Source: Paraspadella gotoi
Lineage: Eukaryota > Chaetognatha
Length of the DNA stretch: 64,000 nucleotides
Direction: 5' to 3'
Assembly: GCA_051294375.1 (NCBI GenBank)
Contig: CM119271.1
Span: forward strand, 4,341,910-4,405,909
The translations under genes were made by a program, and so were the position numbers. Each line of letters starts with the position of its first letter. Position 1 is the first letter of the stretch. The notes under the pieces were generated by a model. That model had not been told where the DNA came from, searched no databases, and saw nothing but the letters and a program-made list of their open reading frames with translations. Shown here piece by piece: positions 54,791-64,000 of this stretch.

Positions 54791-56040
54791 GGGGCAGAGC
54801 GTGAGGCGGGCACGTTATGTTTGAAAACGAGAGAACGAAAAAATTTTAAGTTCCGTTTCCTTTTTTTATTAAATCAGGTTTCTCCTGTTCGGTTTATTCA
54901 TTCGTCTCTTTGGTTTCACGGTTCATTTACGTATTTCCGGTTGATAAAACTGACGTCTTATTCTTGATATTGTGAAACGTCAGCGTTCAAAACATTTTTG
55001 AGGAGAGATGGCGCGACTGAATTCTGACAATCAGTCGGAAGTGTTGTCGTCGTCTGTCGAATCTTAAGGCTACCCAATTCTCCTTCGTGGGATTTCTTCC
55101 CTATTATATTAAAAGAATACTTTTGAAATTCATTTTCGAAATGTTACAAAATCAGGAACGAGCTTCATCAGAATACACCTTTTATGTCTTAAATATTTTG
55201 CTGCCATTAACATTTGTTTAAAGAATTTTTATATGGAAAATAAAATATCATTTTTAGCAATAGGTTTCTTGAAATTTAGAAAGCGATTTAGAGCGATTAA
55301 GAGCAATTTAGAGCTATTTAGAGCGATTTCAAATTGATATCTTCCTTCTTTAATCTCGACAACGACTAAAGAATATCGAAATGAGGATCTCACCTTTCAG
55401 TCCTTGATTTTTTTAATTTTTTTCTTCCTTTATGCATTCTTTTTATTTTTTAAATTTCGTAACCTCGCTTCCGTTAATTGCCCGTCGTTATATCATAAAA
55501 AAAATTTTAAAGGGAAGTGAAATAATGATCGCTTTTTTTTTATTAACCGGGCGACAAAAAAAATAATCTGCTTTTTATGACTTCCGACTTAAAATTTTCG
55601 GCGATAACCGTTAAGGCCTTTAAAAACGTAATAACCGCCCTCCCCTTAAGTCTCGGCGTCGAATCTTTAAGGAAAAAGCGCGAGCGCTTTGAAGCGAAGC
55701 GGCGGGAATGCTTTTGAATATTCATCGCTGAGAGAGAGAGAAAAAAAAGGATGTTTCAGTGACAATATTCTCTCTTAAGTTTAGTAAATGATTTGTTCCG
55801 TAGATAGTTAAGTTTTATGACGTCCAAAATAACAAACGAAAAGGTCATATATTCCTCGCCAAAGACAGCATATTTTACATCAAAGGACTAACTCACAAAG
55901 CGATAACAACAACTCACAACGACAACAACAACGACCGACAAACAACGACGTCAACAAAAGGCTCGTCCATCGCATTTCACATTTTTTTTATTTGTTTTTC
56001 TCAATTTTTTTCTCCCTTTTGACATCTTAATCGCTGACAG
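54791..56040. other. Intergenic, AT-rich; small tandem repeat at 55277-55330
   Basis: The only structure seen is a run of about five GATTTAGAGC-type ~11-bp units at 55277-55330, and CAACGACAACAAC words at 55905-55955. No supported exon. Confidence 0.5.
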
Positions 56041-56047
56041 CTCAGGA

Positions 56048-56180
56048 CGTCGTCGTCGTCGTCGTCGTGTCGTCGTTGTCGTCGTCGTCGTCGTCTCTCT
56101 CTCTCTCTCTCTCGTTATCAACATCTCAACAGTGCTGTGGTCGTCGTTGTTGTCGTTGTCGTTGTTGTCGTTGTCGAAAT
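56048..56180. repeat. (GTC)n, (CT)n and (GTTGTC)n compound tract
   Basis: GTCGTC at 56048-56096, a short CT run at 56096-56114, and GTCGTTGTTGTC words at 56140-56176. Confidence 0.9.
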
Positions 56181-56224
56181 AGCAAACATCTTCATTCCTA
56201 CACTCGTCCAGATTTAGAAGAGAA

Positions 56225-56565
56225 AATTCTAATTCTGACGCCTGACGCCTAACGCCTGTCGCCTGTCTCAACCCCAAATATCTCTCGATCTAATCCGTCG
56301 CCAACTTCTTTGTCTCTCCTTATTCATCATCTGTAGTCATCATCTATAGCCATCGCCGTCCCTATCTCCTGTTCCCATCATCTGCCGACGTCGCCTGAGC
56401 CAATAATCTACAGAAATCATCTATTCCCATTATCCGTCGTTATCATTTGCATTCAACATCTGTCCAAATTCCTTGTCGGCATCCCTTGTCGGCAACCCTT
56501 GTCGGCATCCCCTGTCCCCATCTCTTGTCGGTATCCCTTGTCGGCATCCCTTGTCGCCTGACGCA
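56225..56565. repeat. Minisatellite region (GACGCCT and CCTTGTCGGCATC units)
   Basis: ACGCCTG units at 56236-56265, looser CATCATCTRTNGYC words at 56325-56440, and about seven copies of a 14-15-bp CCTTGTCGGCATCC unit at 56470-56560. Confidence 0.8.
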
Positions 56566-56568
56566 ACG

Positions 56569-56772
56569 ATGTCGAGTCGCGTCATTGATTTCAAAACCGG
56601 TGACGATAAAAAACGCGTTTCCGGCCCATTTAATCTTTTTTCCGCCGGATTTGCCGAGATTCTCCGGACAGCGACCGACCCGCTCCCACCGCCCGACTGT
56701 TATATTCTCATCTGCACGAGGAGCGATGGACGGGGAGAGCGCAGGGGTATTTCACTGCCTACTCGGCGGTAA
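56569..56772 (+). CDS. Candidate first exon, weakly supported
   Basis: The ATG at 56569 directly follows the minisatellite and opens 67 codons (MSSRVIDFKTGDDKKRVSGP, then FNLFSAGFAEILRTATD, then PLPPPDCYILICTRS) before a TAA at 56770. A possible GTAAAG donor overlaps the end (CGGCG/GTAAAG). The composition is protein-like, and no domain was recognised. It may be chance. Confidence 0.2.
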   Translation: MSSRVIDFKTGDDKKRVSGPFNLFSAGFAEILRTATDPLPPPDCYILICTRSDGRGERRGISLPTRR

Positions 56773-57935
56773 AGACCGAAAGGCGCAACTCCTCGGTCTC
56801 AGATCGTCTGTCCCCATAGTCTCTCGATTTCCGTTCGTAACGTCGTCGTCGGCGTCGTCCGTCTGTCCGGGGGCCAACTATCAATTATACGTTCTCTTTG
56901 TCATTTTATTTCGCCAGTAATGATAAACCGCTGAAGACGCCGTCGTTCATCAAGTACAATGGCTTTAGGAAAAATACCGCTTGGATGTAAATCACAATCT
57001 TGTCTTGATAGCGCTTTCCTCTGGTTACATTACCGCCGGGATCGCACTATCAAATTCCTCTGATGATGTACCGCAATCAGCATCGCCGACGTCCGGCACA
57101 TAATTGAAGCTATATAGTAAAGTTTAATCGGACGTAGACCGTGGCGGTCATCTAATAAATTCAGAATCATGTCAACTAATTTTTATCCCAAATCTATACC
57201 GTACAGTTAATTATAACAAAATTGTCAAACATTTAACTCTGTTAATCTTGCTTTATTTGTCTAATGAATCTCATATTCAAAAATATTATTCTTCGCTTGA
57301 ACGTCCCGCTGCAATCATAGCCTCGATTTGCACCTCTCTCATCTTAAGTGGGAGGAAGTGTCAGTACCTGGCAGTGGCTATATGCATATTATTCACCTTC
57401 GGGTTAAAGAGCAAACTTGAACAAAAAACAGTAATTTGATACGGGAAGACCAAAGTCGCAAAGCTCTGGAAAACGAGACACGCCACTCTTGTCGACGCGC
57501 GCACAGCGAGGATGAAGCCATTCTCTTGTCAGGAGTATCACGAGTGAAGCACTTTGAAGGGAAATAGCCTAGCTGTCGGCATCAACTATTGTTTCGTCTC
57601 CGTTGACGCAATCGGAATCCGTCGGAGTCGCTGGTCTCAATTCTTCGATTTTCCTCAAAACCGCGCGAAACGTCATAAAACTCCTCGCGTTTTCCGGTCC
57701 TCCATTTAATCTTTATTTCTCTCCTCCTCTGACGCGATTTTCCTGCCTGATCGATCTTCTTCCCGGTCATCAGCTCCCGACCCGACCCTCGCCTTCCTTT
57801 CTCTCTCTCTCCCTCACCCGCCTCTCTCGCCTTGTCTTATATTTTCTCTCCTCGTTCGAATCTTCATCGGGGGAGAGTGACACATCAAATCACACTTGAT
57901 TATTTCTTGCTTCTCTCCTCCTCTCTTCTCCTGCT

Positions 57936-57973
<38 letters not shown>

Positions 57974-58701
57974 CCTCTCCTCTTCTCCTCTCTCGTAACT
58001 CAATGATAATGAAAGCGGCACGACCAGTGCAGAAGCGCTCAATCGTTCAACGCCAGTTTCTTTTTTGTGGAGTTCAGAGATTCTGCAAAAAAAATGTTTA
58101 TTTTGCTGCGAGTCTTTTATTTCTCCTCCATCTCTCCTTCTCTTCCTCTCTCTCTCTCTCTCCTCCTCCTCTCTCCTCTCCCTCCCCAAAGGATGCGTCG
58201 TCTCCTTACATCCGTCCCCCTGCCACACAAAGAAGCAGTTTTCTTAGCTTAAACGTCGTCCCATCCATCTACTTCTTACAAATTCCTCCCATCTTCTCTC
58301 TTCCTTCTCTTCCTTCTCTCTCTCTTTCTCTCTCTCTCTCTATCCTTCTCCTCTCCTCCTTCCACCTCTATACAATGACCCAGACAACGAACTTCCTTTC
58401 CGGATGATCAAAAATCGGCCAAGAGATCCTTACCTCCCTTTTAGTCCCTTACCAGGATAAGTAAACGGCATCCAAAAAAAACAAAAGAAGCAACCCACTC
58501 GGCGTCGCATTTGCTGTCCGAAATACCGAGTCTTCCCTCCCTCCCACCGCCTTCTGTGTCTTGATTTACCCTAAACGAGATAAAGCAGTGGCAAAAAACT
58601 TGTGCCGGTGTCACATATCCCGGTGAGCCCCGATTGGAATCTCGGTTCCATGGCTCTTAATTCGCGTCCCTCTTTGATCGAAGAATCATCTCACGGCGTT
58701 C
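56773..58701. other. Intergenic, with CT-rich tracts
   Basis: Mixed sequence without a supported gene. CT-rich stretches lie at 57800-57990, 58130-58190 and 58300-58350, and they keep Ser/Leu frames open. Confidence 0.5.
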
Positions 58702-58726
58702 NNNNNNNNNNNNNNNNNNNNNNNNN
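58702..58726. other. Assembly gap (25 N)
   Basis: A run of 25 N. Confidence 0.99.
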
Positions 58727-59277
58727 TACGTTGTTGAAACGAATATATTTTCTCGCTCGAATAGTTTCTTTTCAGTAATTAGAATTAGTAACTAATATTA
58801 TTTTCAAATTTTTCAGTGCGAAAGTCTTCCAGTTCGATCCCAAAAGAAAATTAGCATTATTATACTTAGAAATCTGTAATTTCTCCCTACATTTAGTTTC
58901 CGATGTTTCCGCGACAACAGTTACAACTTACTTACAAGGTCATCGACCGCCCATCTACAATTCTACATCCGTTTCTACTTTCAACTAATTCGTGTCCAGC
59001 GAGCACTCTTTATTTTTCAACACTTTCTTCTCTCTCACCTCTACTCTCAATACTTTCTAAAATCTGCCTTCCACCTTCGCCCCCAAGCTCCACCCGCTCC
59101 CCACCCTTCGACCACCTCGAAAACCCACATCATCCTTCAACCTTTGATTGAATCCGATTTTCGAGTCGAGGAAAACTTCCTCCTTTGTCCGTGCGTCCGT
59201 GCGTCCGTGCGAGAAACGATCAGAGTCGAACGATTTTCGCGAAACCGTTTCGCTGGTGCCGCTGTCTCCAAAGACGG
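58727..59277. other. Intergenic, no gene seen
   Basis: AT-rich, then mixed. A short GTCCGTGCGTCCGTGCG repeat lies near 59187-59210. Confidence 0.5.
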
Positions 59278-59378
59278 CGCTCCGTTAATGGCGCCTGTCG
59301 GCCATTAATGGCGCCTGTTGGCCGTAAAAGGCGCCCGTTGAAATTTAATGACGCCTGCCGGCCGTTACTGGCGCTCCT
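59278..59378. repeat. GGCGCCTGTCGGCCATTAAT minisatellite
   Basis: About four diverged copies of a ~24-bp unit containing GGCGCCTG and CGGCCRTTA words. Confidence 0.8.
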
Positions 59379-59649
59379 TTGGCAGCCCCTGTTGACTGTG
59401 AATAGCCATTACTGGCAAGAGAGCCACAATCGATAATTGCTACTGTCAATGACTCTCTTAATTACAGCTTTTTTTATTACATTATTTCTGAATCTAGACA
59501 ACTAACGAAACGTTTAGTCACAAGGTTAAAGTACAACTTTAAGAATATGTTCTCTTTTCCCTTAAAAAAAAAAACCAAGTGTCTTTCACCTTTTGGGATT
59601 TCGTAATTACACTCTTTGATATTGCGAGTTGAAACGTGTCAACGCCGGA

Positions 59650-59657
59650 TATAAATA
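59650..59657 (+). promoter_or_regulatory. TATA-box-like motif upstream of a GC-rich patch
   Basis: TATAAATA is followed by ~200 bp of GC-rich DNA that ends at a good donor (GGAAG/GTGAGC, ~59855). A short frame from an ATG at 59818 would give 13 residues before that donor. This could be a promoter with a first exon, but nothing downstream confirms it. Confidence 0.25.
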
Positions 59658-60058
59658 GTGCCGAATGTGAGAGAGCGCCGGAAACGAAAGAGCGCCGAGA
59701 CAGAGGCAGCCACCGGCGTCGTTAAATCGCGAATCGCAAAGCCTCGTCCAACGATAGGATGCATCGAGAGGGCGCGAGAAGAGACCGAAAACGATCGGGG
59801 CGGACGCGCTAATTGGCATGGAAGGCGCCGGCGCCATCGCGATTGGCGAAGGAAGGTGAGCGGACCTTTAAATCCGCGGTGACCTGACTCACCCGACTCA
59901 ACGGCGCGGCGGGGGGGGGGAGGAGGAGGGGGGAGAATTGGGTGAGGAAAGAAAAAAAAAGGAAAAACTCAAGCGGCGAAGTTCGATGAAACTCGAGGAT
60001 CATGAAAAGAAATAGACGGTTATTCGGTGTTCAACGAAAACGGTTGATCTCCAATTGT

Positions 60059-60313
60059 GTTGCGCCGGAGCGACTTTATTTTCACGTGTATTTCCCATTG
60101 ATCGCATGATATGACATAACATGACATGAGTAAAAAACTTTCTTAGCCCTTGTGTTTATGACATGCACTAAATCTAGTCTTTTGTTCCTTACAGTTTTAG
60201 GATTTCCTGAAGGCGGCGCTGGCAGTCCCTTAGATTTGAATGTTGTTTTTTTCTCGTAACAAAAGAGCAACCAACTATAGACAGACAGACCGAAAAGTCA
60301 CTCGCGGTGCAAC
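60059..60313 (-). mobile_element. GTTGC-end short interspersed element, copy 4 (best ends)
   Basis: 255 bp with inverted ends GTTGCGCCGGAGCGAC and GTCACTCGCGGTGCAAC. Inside are GCATGATATGACATAAC, TTTAGGATTTCCTGAAGGCG and AACAAAAGAGCAACCAACT, then GACAGACAGACC. It is non-coding. The inverted ends and uniform size suggest a MITE. Confidence 0.75.
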
Positions 60314-60840
60314 TAAAAATTGGGAAGAGGGAGTGGAAAGATTGGTGGGAGAGAAGACGAGGGTGAAATTCGGGTGGCGTTGGCGGGGGGAAGGAATGGT
60401 GGAAAGGAATGGTGGGGGAAAGGAGATGTATATTAGATAGGGGGTGAAAGAAAATGGAGAGGGAACGCAGTCGCAGGGCGGCTTGTGATTAGTTGAAAAT
60501 GAGGATATCAGGGGTGTGGCGGTATTTTGGAAAAAGAAAAAAATAATAAATAAGGGGAGAAAGGCCAATTCATTTCTCGTTAGGAGCGACTGCCTTCTTC
60601 ATTTGCTCTCCCCAACTGCCCGCCCTTCCCTCTTCTCCGTTCTCATTTTCACTTTTTCGCCGTTAAAACCTTTTTAACACTCAGAACTCACTCTCTCTCT
60701 CTCACTCACTATCTCACACACTCTCTCTCTATTTTCGCGCGAAACTGTGAAACTTACTTTTTTCTTCTTTTCTCATCTTCGTTTCTCTGCGGAGAATTCC
60801 AGCTCTTTAGCCTCGTGGAAAAAAAGTGACTGGATTTACT

Positions 60841-60896
<56 letters not shown>

Positions 60897-61901
60897 GTTT
60901 TTCTCCCCTCCCGAGTTTCACAACATTTCATTCACGGTGAATGAACCCTTCCCCGAATCACTGGCTGCCGCTAATCCGGTTGTTCCGAATTTTTTTCCTT
61001 TTTCTCGCATTTTTTTTTCTCTCTCAGAAAAAAAAAAGTGTTGGGGCGGAAAAAATGAACGAAATAAAATAAAACGACAAGAGCTGTTTGTATTGTGAAA
61101 AAATATTCCAGAGATTCGTCCGGTTGAGTGGAGAATTGTAAATCTCGTCAACTGTCAGTATGTCTGTCTTTTTGGTCTGGCCCACTCTTCAGTGGATTTT
61201 TAAAATTTGTTTATCATGTCGAATGTTTTTTTAAAATTTTTTTGTAAATGGTATTTGAAAACTAGTGATATCTGAAAACTAGTGCAGAAAGTAATTGTTA
61301 ACCTTGTGTTGTATTTCCAGAAGACAACTCTAACATCTCTCTCCCCATTACATTATTAAATATGAAATGAATGATAATTAAATCTAACACTTATGTAATA
61401 TATATATCTATATCTTTTATATTCCTTTTAAAATTTAGTCTAATATAGTAAAACGAGTTAAGTAATCTTGAAATTTCATCTCAGCTTTAAGAGGACAACA
61501 AACTTATAAAGCCATAAAATGTTTTGGACAGACGCAGAAATTTTTCGAGATTCAAGGCTCCGAAAATTGACTGCGAAGTCTTAAGACGAACGAGAGGCGA
61601 TTCTAAAAAACGTGGGCGGAAGTGAGTGGTGAGAAGTGTGAGTGGTGATTGGTGATTGGTGAGTGTGATCGTGAGGTGGTGAAGATGGCTTAAGGGTCGG
61701 GGTAGTTTTAGGTTGGAGGATTAAATGGCGTCACATTTCGGTGAGAATCACAGGAGTGAAAGACCGGGACTCCTTAGGGGGGGGTCGTCGGAGCATTGGG
61801 GCATTGGAGCATCGCCCAATGCCCATGTTTCGGAGTCAATGGCCTCATATTTTTCGCTCGCGTTTGTTGACCAAAAAAACATAGAGACCGTGATTGTGTC
61901 T

Positions 61902-61934
<33 letters not shown>

Positions 61935-62178
61935 CGTCGTTCACGACCATAAAAGTTGTCGAGGGAAAAATGGGATTAGATTTGGCAGCGAGAAGAGAAA
62001 AAAAAAGGAGAGAACGAAGCCGAACGTGGGCGAAGTGGTTGGGCGCTTTGAAATGTGGACGAAGTAGTCGAGAGTGGTTTCAAGAGTGGTCGGGAGTGGT
62101 CGGAGGAAACTGTTTCGTGTAGTTGTCAACGCGCCAGTGGTTGAAATGATAACCGTGATTCGAGAATTGAAAATAAAT
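60314..62178. other. Intergenic, with (CT)n, GTGAGTGGTGA and (GTC)n repeats
   Basis: (CT)n lies at 60842-60894. A GTGAGTGGTGATTG-type short repeat lies at 61618-61685. (GTC)n lies at 61902-61935. Positions 62030-62110 hold AGTGGTCGGGAGTGGTCGG words. No exon is supported. Confidence 0.6.
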
Positions 62179-62553
62179 TCACGTTATGTCGTTAGGAGAA
62201 GAAAAGTTTTGAATCGAAGAATGAAAATCCAGCGAGGGGATCCGACTTAGGAAAGATCGAAATTCGACCACGCCCTCTTCTTGAATGAGTTGCATCAGAA
62301 GCAAAGATGATCGTTGTTTTCGACTGATCTGTGGATTTAAGGTTATGATGTGGCTTGAGAATGCTTTAGCCCTCTCACCAGTAATGAAAAGATTAGGGGC
62401 TTGGAACCAGCCTAGGGGATTTTCCGATTTACGGCCGGCCCATAATGTTATATTTTGAAAAAGAGCCTCCAGGTTAACGCCCTGCTCCTTTCTCGGTCCG
62501 CCTATTTCGTTTACTCGATGCTGCTTGTAAGGTAGGTACAATAAGCCACAGGG
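62179..62553 (-). CDS. Unrecognised ORF of ordinary composition, 124 codons
   Basis: The frame is open on the minus strand from after a TGA at 62554-62556 to a TGA at 62179, without low-complexity sequence. It includes QGVNLEALFQNITLWAGR, SENPLGWFQAPNLFITGER, then QRSSLLLMQLIQEEGVVEF. There is no ATG near the start; the first Met is far inside. In the neighbouring frame just upstream (62640-62510) a second protein-like stretch reads AKGSVAGMAKIDRRRTVIYD, then PVAYCTYLTSS, and stops. The two together could be a frameshifted coding region, such as a decayed transposon gene, or an exon. No family was recognised. Confidence 0.35.
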   Translation of the reverse strand, partial: PCGLLYLPYKQHRVNEIGGPRKEQGVNLEALFQNITLWAGRKSENPLGWFQAPNLFITGERAKAFSSHIITLNPQISRKQRSSLLLMQLIQEEGVVEFRSFLSRIPSLDFHSSIQNFSSPNDIT

Positions 62554-62935
62554 TCATAAATGACGGTTCGTCGTCTATCAATCTTTGCCATGCCTGCTAC
62601 GGATCCTTTTGCAGGAGTTTTAATTTAGCAAAATTGTATTTAATGGTATTTATTGTATTTATTTGACGAAAAAATTTATTTATCGGACGCCAAAAATATA
62701 AGCTTTGCATCCAGGGTCGCCCTCCCAGTCCCTCATTCTCTTCCTCTTGAAGTTCCGAAAGATGATATATATGTCATCCGGGAAATCGGTCTCGCTAGGG
62801 CGAGAAAAAAGAGAGAGAAGCATCGTGTTTGTTTACATTCACTGGGTTCGTATCACGTGACAAAAAATAATCTTTCCGCCCCGGAGAAATTTAAGCGAAA
62901 GATAGGGAGGGGTGAAAAAAATGGAGGCGGGAAGG

Positions 62936-62947
62936 AGAGAGAGAGAG

Positions 62948-63001
<54 letters not shown>

Positions 63002-63004
63002 GAG
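62936..63004. repeat. (GA)n microsatellite
   Basis: Interrupted GA of about 65 bp. Confidence 0.93.
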
Positions 63005-64000
63005 AGACATTTGAGACACTCTCTTTCCCCCCCCTCTCGCTCTCTTGGCTCATTAATTCTTGTTTATGTTTTTTTTTTTGCCTCCTTGTCACGAGTAATT
63101 GAGCTCAGAAACGGAGCTAATCAACGAGGAGTGAGATGGAGTGGAGAAAGTGGGTTGTGGGTGGATGCGTGGGTGGTTAAAGTGTGGGTGGAGGTGAAAA
63201 TTAGAGTGGAAGTGTGAATATTGGTGGTCATCACAGAAGACAATTGCAGTACCTCGTCTTGTCTAATCTCACCTCTCCCTTTTTCTCTCCTCCTTTTCCG
63301 TTGATTTTTAAGGCTGGCAATTATTTAATTTAATTTTTAAATTTCGTTATATGATTTTCTCAAACTGAAACACGCCAGCCACTTAATTTATTTTCTCATC
63401 CTCGTAAAATCGAAAAAAAAAATCTCTATTATTCATCCCATTATTTTCTCCCTTAAAATAACCAAAAAATAAAAAAAATGTTCATTATTCATTCTATTTT
63501 TCTTTTCCAAAGTTAAGCCGATTCATTATTCATTCCATTTTCTCTCGAAACTCGATATACTTTATCCGTCTCTTTTAAAAACTGTGAGTAGTAAGTATAA
63601 TACTGTACAATTATATTTACGAAAACGACAGGGAAAAATTGTTGCAGCTGTTATTATGATCTTATTGTTGGTGTAAGTATTTCGTAGTAATAACTTTGAT
63701 TAAATTACACGAAGTCTTGGCAAAAAAAGTCACGAGCGTCAACGACAACGTTCGCCAACGGATGTTGCAAGTGCGACATCGCGACAGTGGGTGAAAACGA
63801 ACGAGCAAAACGTAAACGATACTTAGCGGTCCTTGACGACGACGACGAACGACGTCGACCCTAGACGAGTCAGTCCATCATAATAAAAAAGCATCCACCC
63901 ACCCGAGAATTAACGTTTTTGCTTTCTTTGTTTTCTTCCTTTCTCTCGCGATGTCATCAATCAAGAGTTAATAACTTACTTTTCCTTCATGCCAACCATG
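63005..64000. other. Intergenic, no gene seen
   Basis: A short GTGGGTGGATGCG patch at 63140-63190, then AT-rich DNA, then a CGACGACGA patch at 63836-63860. No supported exon. Confidence 0.5.

Noticed and set aside
57248-57439. 63-codon frame with hydrophobic ICILFTFGLK stretch
   Set aside because: No signal peptide logic, splice sites or family. The length is expected by chance in 64 kb.
58560-58680. Possible tRNA-like head (CCCGGTGAGCCCC..GGAATCTCGGTTCC)
   Set aside because: B-box similarity is weak, no A box is at the correct spacing, and no second copy was seen.

Overview
The window looks like nuclear DNA from an invertebrate animal, probably an arthropod or another ecdysozoan. The support is: short GT-AG introns of 58-83 bp in the small genes, a Ty3/gypsy retrotransposon of the CsRn1 type, tRNA-derived SINEs, several short repeat families, very abundant (GA)n/(CT)n and (GTC)n/(GAC)n microsatellites, and assembly gaps (runs of N). 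No bacterial operon structure, rRNA, intact tRNA gene or CRISPR array was seen. The species cannot be named from the sequence.

Real host genes are sparse. At 8.6-10.8 kb (minus strand) two phase-compatible coding exons belong to an unrecognised gene. Between them, on the same strand, is a complete 79-codon ORF for a small basic secreted peptide. At 52.3-52.9 kb (minus strand) a complete three-exon gene encodes a 146-residue secreted protein with an acidic poly-Asp segment and two CX3C cysteine pairs. Weaker candidates are a terminal exon near 35.7 kb, a first exon near 56.6 kb, and an unrecognised 124-residue ORF near 62.3 kb.

Mobile DNA dominates. A structurally complete CsRn1-like LTR retrotransposon fills 36381-42351 on the minus strand. 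It has 523/524-bp LTRs that differ only by three 1-bp indels, a 4-bp GATA target duplication, a primer site resembling tRNA-Trp, a purine tract, intact gag with a CHCC motif, and intact pol (protease, RT, RNase H, integrase). Gag and pol appear to be joined by -1 frameshifting at GGGAAAC followed by a strong stem-loop. A degraded relative lies at about 19067-21545 (plus strand).

Other repeated DNA includes: a ~4-kb inverted duplication (arms ~21950-26225 and ~30179-34180, spacer ~3.9 kb); a family with hairpin ends and internal ~150-bp tandem units (16.9-17.7, 21.6 and 43.1-46.4 kb) that resembles Helentron/DINE-like elements; a ~250-bp element with GTTGC terminal repeats in four copies (2.5, 16.5, 48.4, 60.1 kb); SINE-like units (18.5, 36.1, 53.4 kb); and a 35-bp tRNA-Leu 3' fragment ending in CCA between perfect 18-bp direct repeats at 19.2 kb. 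The rest is microsatellite, minisatellite, AT-rich or unassigned intergenic sequence.
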